Positions 6,514 through 13,324 of a DNA stretch of 20,866 nt are shown piece after piece. The stretch is from an uncultured Actinomycetes bacterium (GTDB lineage: Bacteria > Actinomycetota > Acidimicrobiia > Acidimicrobiales > Acidimicrobilacustridaceae), in contig CALBSE010000029.1 in the NCBI GenBank assembly GCA_937927725.1, positions 1 through 20,866 on the forward strand, in the 5' to 3' direction. Within the stretch, counting starts at the first letter, position 1. Each line of letters opens with the position of its first letter. The notes below the pieces were generated by a model that was given only the letters and a program-made list of their open reading frames with translations, ran no database searches and had not been told where the DNA came from. The position numbers and the translations under genes are program-made.

Positions 6514-7734
6514 ATGCAGCGCCTTCCGAAAATTGTCCGAATTCTGGCGGTCGTCTCATTCACGCTCGTTGTCGTGTTGTTTGCGGCACTGATTGTGAAT
6601 GCATTCCAGAACGGCGGTAAGCCGCTTACGAGCCTCAACCCGCAGGGTCCATCGGCCGAGAGCATTCAGAAGTTGCTCATTCCCGTCACGTCGATTGCCT
6701 TCATTGTCTTCCTTGGCGTGCTTGGCGCGGCGCTGTTCATTTCCTGGAAGTTCCGCGAGCGTAAGGACTCCGACCCCGACGAGTTCCCGGCGCAGGTGCA
6801 TGGCAAGACCACGCTCGAAATCGGCTGGACAATTCTTCCCGCTCTCATCCTCGCTGGCATTGCTGTCGGCACGGTGATGACGCTCATCAATCTCAATCGC
6901 AAAGAGCCGAACTCCATCAATATTCAGGTCGCTGGTCAGCAGTGGTGGTGGCAGTACAAGTACGACGTCAACAATGACGGCAACTTCGACGGACCCGAAG
7001 ACATCACCACGGCAACGGAAATGGTTGTTCCTGCCGGAAAGCCAATTCAGGTCACCACGACGTCAAACGATGTCATCCACTCGTTCTGGATTCCCGGTTT
7101 GAATGGCAAGAAGGACGCCGTTCCCGGTCTCCGCAGTCCGCTCAAGTTGCAGGCCGATGAGCCCGGAATTTTCCGTGGTCAGTGCACCGAGTTCTGCGGT
7201 CTTTCCCACGCCAACATGCGCATGCTTGTTCGTGCAGTGTCGTCGAGTGAGTACGACGCGTGGGTGAAGAACCAGCTCAAGGATCACGCTGCCGATCCGA
7301 CTGATCCCACCGCACTCGCCGGCAAGAAGGTCTGGCAGTCGCTTTGCGCACAGTGCCATGTGATCAACGGCATCAACGACGTCAAGATGAAAGAGACCAA
7401 GCCACCGCTTGTGTCTGGCGTTGCGCCGAACCTGACGCACCTCATGACGCGCGGAACTTTTGCTGGTTCGATCTTCAATCTCTACGAACCCGTGAACTCT
7501 GATGGTTCGCCGTTGCCGATGGGCGACGTTGCAGCCGCGGGCGATCCGGGTGCTGCACTCACCGGCGGCAAAGTAGATACGGCCACGGTTAATCGGGTCA
7601 CGCTCGAAGCATGGCTGCGCAATGCCCCGGCATTGAAGCCGATGTACCCGCAGGGTGGACGCGGCATGCCGAACCTGAATCTCACTGAAGAGCAGATCGA
7701 CCAGTTGGTCGCATTCCTCGAGACGCTGAACTGA
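6514..7734 (+). CDS. ctaC: Cytochrome c oxidase subunit II with fused cytochrome c (caa3 type)
   Basis: CtaC passes electrons from cytochrome c to CtaD through the CuA centre. The 406-residue protein has hydrophobic segments at about 9-30, 56-77 and 102-126. The outer domain has aromatic motif WWWQYKY (144-150) and CuA ligands H189, C224, E226, C228, H232 and M235 (CTEFCGLSHANM). A C-terminal cytochrome c domain follows, with heme motif C278-A-Q-C281-H282 and a likely axial Met at 385 (GRGMPNL). The fused cytochrome makes this caa3-type. Residues 151-162 (DVNNDGNFDGPE) fit an EF-hand calcium loop, an unusual insertion beside the electron-entry motif. The ATG follows GGAG by 5 nt. ctaD starts 42 nt downstream. 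Confidence 0.96.
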   Translation: MQRLPKIVRILAVVSFTLVVVLFAALIVNAFQNGGKPLTSLNPQGPSAESIQKLLIPVTSIAFIVFLGVLGAALFISWKFRERKDSDPDEFPAQVHGKTTLEIGWTILPALILAGIAVGTVMTLINLNRKEPNSINIQVAGQQWWWQYKYDVNNDGNFDGPEDITTATEMVVPAGKPIQVTTTSNDVIHSFWIPGLNGKKDAVPGLRSPLKLQADEPGIFRGQCTEFCGLSHANMRMLVRAVSSSEYDAWVKNQLKDHAADPTDPTALAGKKVWQSLCAQCHVINGINDVKMKETKPPLVSGVAPNLTHLMTRGTFAGSIFNLYEPVNSDGSPLPMGDVAAAGDPGAALTGGKVDTATVNRVTLEAWLRNAPALKPMYPQGGRGMPNLNLTEEQIDQLVAFLETLN

Positions 7735-7776
7735 GCAACGTGATGAACATCCGCACCGCATTCTTTGGAGTTGGTC

Positions 7777-9792
7777 ATGGCATTAACTGAAGACCGCCCG
7801 CTCGCCCTCCCGTCGGGTGAATCCGTCGAAAGCACGAAGCCGCTTGGCGTCTTCACGCGACCCACGGCCGAGACCGGCGTGCGCTCATGGTTCACCAGTG
7901 TTGATCATAAGAAGATCGGCATCATGTACGGCGCCGCAGCAATTTTCTTCTTGCTGATTGGTGGTTCCGAGGCGCTTCTTATTCGTATGCAGCTCTGGGC
8001 TCCGCGTGGTTCTCTGCTGAGCGCCAACCTGTACAACCAGGTGTACACAATGCACGGCACGACGATGGTCTTCCTCGTTGTTATGCCGATTGGTGCTGCA
8101 TTTGCGAACTATCTCATTCCCCTCCAGATCGGTGCTCGAGACGTCGCGTTCCCCCGAATTAATGCCTTCAGTTTCTGGGCGTTCCTTTTCGGTGGCGTTT
8201 TCATCAACTCCAGTTGGTTGATGGGTGGCGGTGCTGATGGCGGTTGGTTCATGTACGCCCCGAACAGCGGTGTCATCTTCTCGCCAACCCATGGCATCGA
8301 CTTCTGGAACCTTGGCCTGATCATCACCGGTGTCGCCTCGCTTACCGGTGCGGTCAATCTGATTGTCACGGTGCTCAACATGCGAGCTCCGGGCATGACC
8401 CTGATGCGAATGCCGATCTTTACTTGGATGGCGCTCGTTTCGCAGTTCCTGCTTCTGTTCGCTATCCCCGTTCTCACATCGGCGCAGATTCTGCTCATGC
8501 TCGATCGTGGGTTCCACGCCAACTTCTTCAACGTGGCGAAGGGTGCGAATCCGCTTTTGTGGGAGCACCTGTTCTGGATCTTCGGTCACCCCGAGGTGTA
8601 CCTCATGATCCTTCCTGCGTTCGGTTTGGTGTCAGAAATTCTTCCGACCTTCGCTCGTAAGCCGATCTTCGGTTACCCGTTCATCGTGTTCTCGGGTATC
8701 GCTATTGGCTTCATGGGTTGGGGCGTGTGGGCGCACCACATGTTCGTTTCAGGTATCGGCCCGATCTCTGTCACCACGTTCTCGCTCACCACGATGTTCA
8801 TCGCAGTGCCGACGGGTGTGAAGATCTTGAACTGGACCGCCACCATGTGGGGCGGCAAGTTGAAGTTCAGTTCTCCGATGTTGTTCTCGATCGGTCTCGT
8901 CACGATGTTCACCATTGGTGGTCTGTCGGGCGTCATGCACTCGGTTGCCCCGATGGATTCACAGCAGACCGATACCTACTTCATCGTCGCCCACTTCCAT
9001 TACGTGCTCTTTGGTGGAGCGTTCTTCGGATTCATGGGCGCGTTCTACTTCTACTGGCCGAAGGCGTTCGGCTACATGCTGAACGAGAGTTTGGGTAAGG
9101 CGAACTTCTGGTTGATGCTTCTTGGCTTCAACCTCACCTTCGCCCCGATGCACGTTCTCGGCCTGCAGGGCATGAGCCGCCGTATCTACACCTACGACCC
9201 CGGCTACGGCTTCGAATTCTGGAACAAGGTCGCTACGATCGGCGCGTTCACGCTTGCCAGCAGCATCGGCCTGTTCGTGTTCAACATCTTCTACAGCAAG
9301 GTGAAGGCGAAGAACCTTCCGCCCGTCGGTCCCGATCCGTGGGACGGCCGCACCATCGAATGGATGGTCCCGTCGCCGACGCCGGTGTACAACTTCGATC
9401 CGATCCCGAGCGTTACTCGTGTCGACGACTTCTGGTACCGCAAGTACGGCGAGACCAAAGACGGCAAACTCGTTCGCATCGCATCGACCGCCGAGGTCGC
9501 GCAGCAGCGCACCGACGGTAAAGGCATTCACCTTCCGTCGCCGTCGTACTGGCCGCTCGTGTTGGCGTTTGGTCTTCCGATTGTTGCCTACGGCGTCATC
9601 TTCAGCTTGTGGCTCGCGCTTATCGGCGCCGTCATCGTTATCGCTGGTATCTATGGCTGGGTCATGGAACCGCCGGATGACCCCGATGCTGCTCACGACG
9701 ACCATGGTCCCGAGGCACATGCTTCCGATGGTGGCGATGCCGCGATTCCTGAATCGGTCGATGCAGTGAAGGAGGTCGAGACCGTTGGCTGA
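7777..9792 (+). CDS. ctaD: Cytochrome c oxidase subunit I, catalytic subunit
   Basis: CtaD reduces oxygen to water and pumps protons. All catalytic residues are present: H93 and H408 for heme a, H406 for heme a3, and H271, H320 and H321 for CuB. Y275 in HPEVY is the His-Tyr crosslink tyrosine, and D122 and K349 mark the D and K channels. The C-terminal family motif is TIEWMVPSPTPVYNF. At 671 residues it is about 100 longer than a typical actinobacterial CtaD. The extra part has a two-helix segment (about 591-630) and an acidic, His-containing tail (EPPDDPDAAHDDHGPEAH) that may replace or mimic a small subunit. The start ATG is set by TTTGGAG, 6 nt upstream, over an in-frame upstream alternative at 7765. 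The last codons hold the ribosome site of ctaE. Confidence 0.97.
   Translation: MALTEDRPLALPSGESVESTKPLGVFTRPTAETGVRSWFTSVDHKKIGIMYGAAAIFFLLIGGSEALLIRMQLWAPRGSLLSANLYNQVYTMHGTTMVFLVVMPIGAAFANYLIPLQIGARDVAFPRINAFSFWAFLFGGVFINSSWLMGGGADGGWFMYAPNSGVIFSPTHGIDFWNLGLIITGVASLTGAVNLIVTVLNMRAPGMTLMRMPIFTWMALVSQFLLLFAIPVLTSAQILLMLDRGFHANFFNVAKGANPLLWEHLFWIFGHPEVYLMILPAFGLVSEILPTFARKPIFGYPFIVFSGIAIGFMGWGVWAHHMFVSGIGPISVTTFSLTTMFIAVPTGVKILNWTATMWGGKLKFSSPMLFSIGLVTMFTIGGLSGVMHSVAPMDSQQTDTYFIVAHFHYVLFGGAFFGFMGAFYFYWPKAFGYMLNESLGKANFWLMLLGFNLTFAPMHVLGLQGMSRRIYTYDPGYGFEFWNKVATIGAFTLASSIGLFVFNIFYSKVKAKNLPPVGPDPWDGRTIEWMVPSPTPVYNFDPIPSVTRVDDFWYRKYGETKDGKLVRIASTAEVAQQRTDGKGIHLPSPSYWPLVLAFGLPIVAYGVIFSLWLALIGAVIVIAGIYGWVMEPPDDPDAAHDDHGPEAHASDGGDAAIPESVDAVKEVETVG
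9769..9776 (+). promoter_or_regulatory. Ribosome-binding site that fixes the TTG start of ctaE
   Basis: AAGGAGGT, an ideal Shine-Dalgarno sequence, lies inside the end of ctaD and 8 nt before a TTG at 9785. No ATG or GTG lies at suitable distance, so it supports a TTG start overlapping the ctaD stop by 8 nt. Confidence 0.8.
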
Positions 9793-10420
9793 AACTCTCA
9801 CCTCCCGTCCGACGATTGCTGATGCCGATGCGCATCAGGCAAGCGCACATATCGATGCCGATACCAACACCGGCATCTCCAACACCAAGTTGGGGATGTG
9901 GTTGTTCCTGGCGTCGGAGTGCTTGCTCTTCGGCGGTCTCATCACCACCTACCTGCTCTACAAGCACCCGCTCGAGGGCCCAACGCCGCACGAGATCTTC
10001 GACATTCCCTTCACGTCTACGTCGTCGTTCGTGCTTTTGATGTCGTCGCTCACCATGGTGCTGGCCGTCTCGGCCATCGAACGTGGCGAGCATCAGCGCA
10101 TGCGAGTCTGGATCGGCGCCACCGCCGTTCTTGGCGCAACGTTTATCGCTGGTCAGATCTACGAATTCACCGTGTTCGTTCGCGAAGGCCTCGGCTTCAC
10201 CACCAGCCGATTCAGCTCAGCGTTCTACACACTCACCGGCTTCCACGGCATCCACGTCACGATCGGCATCATCATGCTGGTGTCGCTCGTGCTGTTGTCG
10301 CTGCGGGGCAAGATTCCGGAACATAAGGCTGAGACCGTCGAAATCGTCGGTCTGTACTGGCACTTCGTTGATGTCGTTTGGGTCGTCATCTTCGCCGTCG
10401 TGTACCTCATCCCATCCTGA
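9785..10420 (+). CDS. ctaE: Cytochrome c oxidase subunit III
   Basis: CtaE is the third core subunit; in the family it stabilises CtaD and supports proton uptake. The 211-residue product has a 34-residue polar N terminus and then five membrane helices, as in short bacterial subunit III proteins. Signatures are WLFLASECLLFGGL with E45 in the first helix, LTMVLAVSAIERG, FYTLTGFHGIHV with H154 and H157, and the final YWHFVDVVWVVIF. All the usual conserved residues are intact, in contrast to the upstream subunit III-like gene. It starts with TTG, overlaps ctaD by 8 nt and has a perfect AAGGAGGT, so it is translationally coupled to ctaD. Confidence 0.95.
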   Translation: MAETLTSRPTIADADAHQASAHIDADTNTGISNTKLGMWLFLASECLLFGGLITTYLLYKHPLEGPTPHEIFDIPFTSTSSFVLLMSSLTMVLAVSAIERGEHQRMRVWIGATAVLGATFIAGQIYEFTVFVREGLGFTTSRFSSAFYTLTGFHGIHVTIGIIMLVSLVLLSLRGKIPEHKAETVEIVGLYWHFVDVVWVVIFAVVYLIPS

Positions 10421-10434
10421 TCGAGGAGCATCAC

Positions 10435-10791
10435 ATGACTGTTACTTCACATGACAACGTTCCCACCACCGTTCTCGATGGTGCCGTAAAGGATTATTCG
10501 CGCGACAAGGTCTACGTCCTGACTGCGATCTTCCTTGGCGTCGTAACGCTGGTCGAAATCGCCACGTACGCGTTCCCCGATTTCCCTGTATGGGCTGACG
10601 AACTCGTCGTTCCGGTCCTCATGATCCTTATGGCCGTGAAGTTCTTCACGATCGTTTACGTCTTCATGCATTTGAAGTTCGATAAGCCGATCCTCACCCG
10701 CATCTTCTATATGGGTCTTGTTCTTGCGGTTCTGGTGTACGTCGCAATGCTTTCGACCTTCCGTATTTGGTTCCACGGCCAGCACGGCTGA
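10435..10791 (+). CDS. Cytochrome c oxidase subunit IV (small COX4-type subunit)
   Basis: This 118-residue protein has a polar N terminus of about 25 residues and three membrane helices (about 27-46, 56-78 and 89-108). VYVFMHLKFDKP (74-85) is the recognisable mark of small bacterial oxidase subunit IV proteins, which stabilise the core complex. ATG 10435 is preceded by GAGGAG at 7 nt and lies 14 nt after the ctaE stop, so it belongs to the same transcript. A longer reading from 10378 would overlap ctaE and add arginine-rich sequence unlike the family. I leave the symbol empty because names for this subunit differ (ctaF, coxD, caaD). Confidence 0.88.
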   Translation: MTVTSHDNVPTTVLDGAVKDYSRDKVYVLTAIFLGVVTLVEIATYAFPDFPVWADELVVPVLMILMAVKFFTIVYVFMHLKFDKPILTRIFYMGLVLAVLVYVAMLSTFRIWFHGQHG

Positions 10792-10818
10792 GCCCAGTCG
10801 GTCTATGAGTGACCGACG

Positions 10819-11742
10819 ATGATGGCTGACATGTTTGCGAGCGAGTTCCCTTCGTTCACTCCCCATTGGGAAGTGTGGGGACTCGTTGTCGCGATTGCGT
10901 GCGGTGGCTTCTACGTCGCTCGCGTGATTGGCCCGAAGGTCGTTGAACCGGGAACACAGGTTGTGAGCCGACGCCAGGTCGTTTCGTTCTGGGCGGCGCT
11001 GGCGTTTATGACTGCGGCAACGGTGTGGCCGCTGCATGACATTGCTGAGCAACGGCTGTATTCCGGTCACATGTTCCAGCATTTGCTGCTGACGCTTGTG
11101 GTTCCGCCGCTTTTCTTGTTGTCCTGTCCCAGTTGGTTGGCTGAACTGTTGGTGCGTTCCGACGGGCGCACCTGGCACATCATCCGATTTCTTGCCAAGC
11201 CCGTGTTGGCCTGGGGCATTTTCAATGCCTGGAACCTTTTGAGCCATTGGCAGGTCTTCGTCAACACTGCGGTCACAAATGGTCCGTTCCACTTCGTCGC
11301 CCATGTGATCTTTGTGCTCACGGCGTTGTTGATGTGGGTGCCGGTATGCGGCCCGTGGCCGCAATTGCGTCTGTCGCTGCCGGCGCAGATGGTGTACCTG
11401 TTCGCCCAGTCGATCATTCCCACACTGCCTGCTGCATGGTTGGTGAACGCTGGCGACCCCGTGTACAGCTCTTATGACCAACCCATTCGGTTGTGGGGCA
11501 TTTCCGTCATGGATGACCAAATCGCTGCCGGCATGATTATGAAAGTGCTGGAAACGATCTACTTGTGGGCGATCATCGCCAGCATGTTTTTCCGATGGGC
11601 CGCACGTCACCAAGAAGCTGAACGTCAGGGATTATCACTTACTGAACGCGAGATTCTCGAATGGGAAGAAGGCGAACACGGTGGCCTTGATGGTTCGCCG
11701 GTGGATGCACCGAGAACAGCGGCCCCCTTTTCTGAGTCCTAG
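10819..11742 (+). CDS. ctaG: CtaG-like oxidase assembly membrane protein
   Basis: The protein belongs to the caa3_CtaG family of multi-helix membrane proteins found with bacterial oxidases. Members are needed for active caa3 oxidase in Bacillus and are thought to help copper delivery; this family is distinct from the Cox11-type CtaG. The 307-residue product has about seven helices. Conserved-looking histidines are H73 (WPLHD), H84 and H88 (GHMFQHLLL), H143, H158 and H162 (FHFVAHVIF), and DDQIAAGMIMK marks a late loop. The C-terminal 45 residues are soluble and acidic. It starts 27 nt after subunit IV with an ATGATG and no clear ribosome site, so the first Met is uncertain by one codon or more. 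It is likely the last gene of the oxidase operon. Confidence 0.87.
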   Translation: MMADMFASEFPSFTPHWEVWGLVVAIACGGFYVARVIGPKVVEPGTQVVSRRQVVSFWAALAFMTAATVWPLHDIAEQRLYSGHMFQHLLLTLVVPPLFLLSCPSWLAELLVRSDGRTWHIIRFLAKPVLAWGIFNAWNLLSHWQVFVNTAVTNGPFHFVAHVIFVLTALLMWVPVCGPWPQLRLSLPAQMVYLFAQSIIPTLPAAWLVNAGDPVYSSYDQPIRLWGISVMDDQIAAGMIMKVLETIYLWAIIASMFFRWAARHQEAERQGLSLTEREILEWEEGEHGGLDGSPVDAPRTAAPFSES

Positions 11743-11790
11743 ATCGCAAAAGTGTGACCAATGGCGGGTTGCAAAGTGGTTAGTAGCCGA

Positions 11791-11817
11791 TTGCGTTGTT
11801 GATGTTGGGAGTACGGT
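11791..11817 (+). promoter_or_regulatory. Candidate promoter for the GAF-ANTAR genes
   Basis: TTGCGT (11791-11796) and TACGGT (11812-11817) make a -35/-10 pair with a short 15-nt spacer. TACGGT ends 6 nt before an ATG at 11824, which opens a 12-codon frame leading into the first GAF-ANTAR gene. The surrounding 11743-11823 stretch holds no other recognisable element and no clear terminator for the oxidase operon. Confidence 0.4.
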
Positions 11818-11823
11818 GAAACG

Positions 11824-11862
11824 ATGACATCTCGTTCGGGTCCTGCGAACCGCTTTTTGTGA
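11824..11862 (+). CDS. Possible 12-residue leaderless leader peptide
   Basis: ATG at 11824 opens a frame encoding MTSRSGPANRFL that stops with TGA at 11860-11862. The stop overlaps the GTG start of the GAF-ANTAR gene (GTGA). The ATG lies 6 nt after a TACGGT -10 box, the spacing of a leaderless start, and the GAF-ANTAR GTG has no ribosome-binding site of its own. Together these suggest that ribosomes loading on the leader peptide reinitiate at the GTG. Chance cannot be excluded for so short a frame. Confidence 0.35.
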   Translation: MTSRSGPANRFL

Positions 11863-12566
11863 CCGGCGATCGTTGGCGGCGGATCGCTGATCAGATCGAA
11901 CGGATTGATCCAACTCAGTCGCTGGGCCATCGGGTCTGCGCGGTTGCTGCCGACCTTCTCTCTGCCAACGATGCGAGCCTCGCTCTCGTCGTCAATCACG
12001 CAACAAGTTGGATTGAGGGTTCGGATGATCAGGCAGTCATCCTTGACGAACAGCAGTTTTCGCTTGGTGATGGACCAACGTTTTTGGCGATTGACTCGCT
12101 TGCACCCGTAATGGCGATCGATATGACCTCACCCGAAGCGCTCCGAAGGTGGCCTGCATTTGCTCCTGTTGCAATCCGGCACGATGCGATTGCCGTGTTT
12201 GCGTTCCCGCTGCGAGTTGGCGAGGCACGACTCGGCGTGATGAGCGCGTATCGGAGCGCACCCGGCGAACTCACAGCTGCCGAATATGCCGACGGACTGG
12301 TCGTGGCCTCACTGGCAACGATGGCGCTGCTGCAAGAACAAGCGGGCGCGTCGCCGGGCGATCTGGCCGCGGCATTTTCACCCGGAGTCACGCATCAGTC
12401 TCAGGTGCAACTGGCTGCGGGAATGGTGTCTGAACAACTTGATATCCCAATTATTGAGGCGTTGGTGCGACTTCGGTCCTACGCCTATGCCAACGAACAA
12501 TCAGTGAACTCCGTTGCACGATCAGTCATCTCTCGGGAGTTGGCGTTCCATGAAGAGGAAAAGTAA
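11859..12566 (+). CDS. GAF-ANTAR domain regulator, first of a tandem pair
   Basis: This 235-residue soluble protein has a GAF-type sensor domain (about 22-160; markers LGDGPTFLAID and the FAFPLRVGEARLGVMSAYR strand pair) and a C-terminal ANTAR helical domain (about 176-230). ANTAR domains bind paired RNA hairpins and act as transcription antiterminators. Here the usual Q-A-K-G core of the first ANTAR helix is replaced by QLAAG, so the normally conserved lysine is lost and RNA binding may be altered. The start is a GTG with no Shine-Dalgarno sequence, overlapped by a leader-peptide stop. Its stop overlaps the next gene's ATG by 1 nt (TAATG), so the two are co-expressed and may act together. 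The signal and the RNA targets are unknown. Confidence 0.8.
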   Translation: MTGDRWRRIADQIERIDPTQSLGHRVCAVAADLLSANDASLALVVNHATSWIEGSDDQAVILDEQQFSLGDGPTFLAIDSLAPVMAIDMTSPEALRRWPAFAPVAIRHDAIAVFAFPLRVGEARLGVMSAYRSAPGELTAAEYADGLVVASLATMALLQEQAGASPGDLAAAFSPGVTHQSQVQLAAGMVSEQLDIPIIEALVRLRSYAYANEQSVNSVARSVISRELAFHEEEK

Positions 12567-13324
12567 TGACCACATCAACTGAAACAGAGTTTGAGTTGCC
12601 AGATGCCTCGCAGCTGGCGGCGGCCTTTGTGGATCTCGCTCGTTCAGTGAACGACGGCAAAGACATGGTGGAAGTGTTTTCCATGCTGGCCGAGAGGTGC
12701 GTGGGGGTTTTGTCTGTGGCGGCCTGCGGGATCCTGGTTATCGACCCAATGGGCGAGCTCGAGGTCATCGGCTCCTCAAACCACTCTGCGCACTTGCTTG
12801 ACCTTTTCCAAGTGCAGAACGTCGAGGGTCCGTGCTTGCTGTGCTGCCGCACAGGCGAAGCAGTCATTGATACGGAGCTCTCCGCGAGCGGTCAATGGCC
12901 CGGTTTTTCGCTGGCCGCCCGAGAACAGGGCTACTTGGCGGTGTACGCCGTTCCGCTAGCCGCCCGCGGCGTTGTTGTTGGTGCGCTCAATCTGTTTGCT
13001 CACGAACCAATTCGTGACGATGAGATCGTGGTTGCGCAAGCACTTGCTGATGCGGCCACCATCGCGTTGCTGCAGGCCGATCCCCACGAGGACGCTCTTG
13101 TTGTCACGCGGCGGCTTCATATGGTGGTTGAAGAACGCAACACGATCGAACAAGCAAAGGGCGTTCTTTCTCAGAGATTCAGTATCAATGCCGAAGAAGC
13201 ATTTGTGCAGTTGCGCCGAGCTGGTGAGCGAACTGGAACCCGATTGGTGGACGTCGCGATGTCGGTCGTGACCCGTGACAACTCCTACGACGCTGCACGA
13301 TTGTTGGCGAATCCGATTGAATGA
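12566..13324 (+). CDS. GAF-ANTAR domain regulator, second of a tandem pair
   Basis: The 252-residue protein has a GAF domain (about 14-170; markers VQNVEGPCLLCCRTGEAV and VYAVPLAARGVVVGALNLF) and an ANTAR domain (about 190-237) with the canonical core IEQAKGVLSQRFSINAEEAF. Family members usually control gene expression by RNA-based antitermination. Three cysteines near the expected ligand pocket (C90, C93, C94) could make the GAF domain redox- or metal-responsive; that is inference. It starts at ATG 12566, overlaps the upstream stop by 1 nt and has AGAGGAAA just upstream. With intact ANTAR residues it is the better RNA-binding candidate of the pair. The position just after the oxidase operon may be functional or incidental. 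Confidence 0.87.
   Translation: MTTSTETEFELPDASQLAAAFVDLARSVNDGKDMVEVFSMLAERCVGVLSVAACGILVIDPMGELEVIGSSNHSAHLLDLFQVQNVEGPCLLCCRTGEAVIDTELSASGQWPGFSLAAREQGYLAVYAVPLAARGVVVGALNLFAHEPIRDDEIVVAQALADAATIALLQADPHEDALVVTRRLHMVVEERNTIEQAKGVLSQRFSINAEEAFVQLRRAGERTGTRLVDVAMSVVTRDNSYDAARLLANPIE

Noticed and set aside
10447..11613. Long open frame on the minus strand opposite subunit IV and ctaG
   Set aside because: It is a high-GC shadow of two well-supported genes. Its product is low-complexity, charged and His/Arg-rich with no family signature. The same applies to other long antisense frames across ctaD, ctaE and the ghost module.
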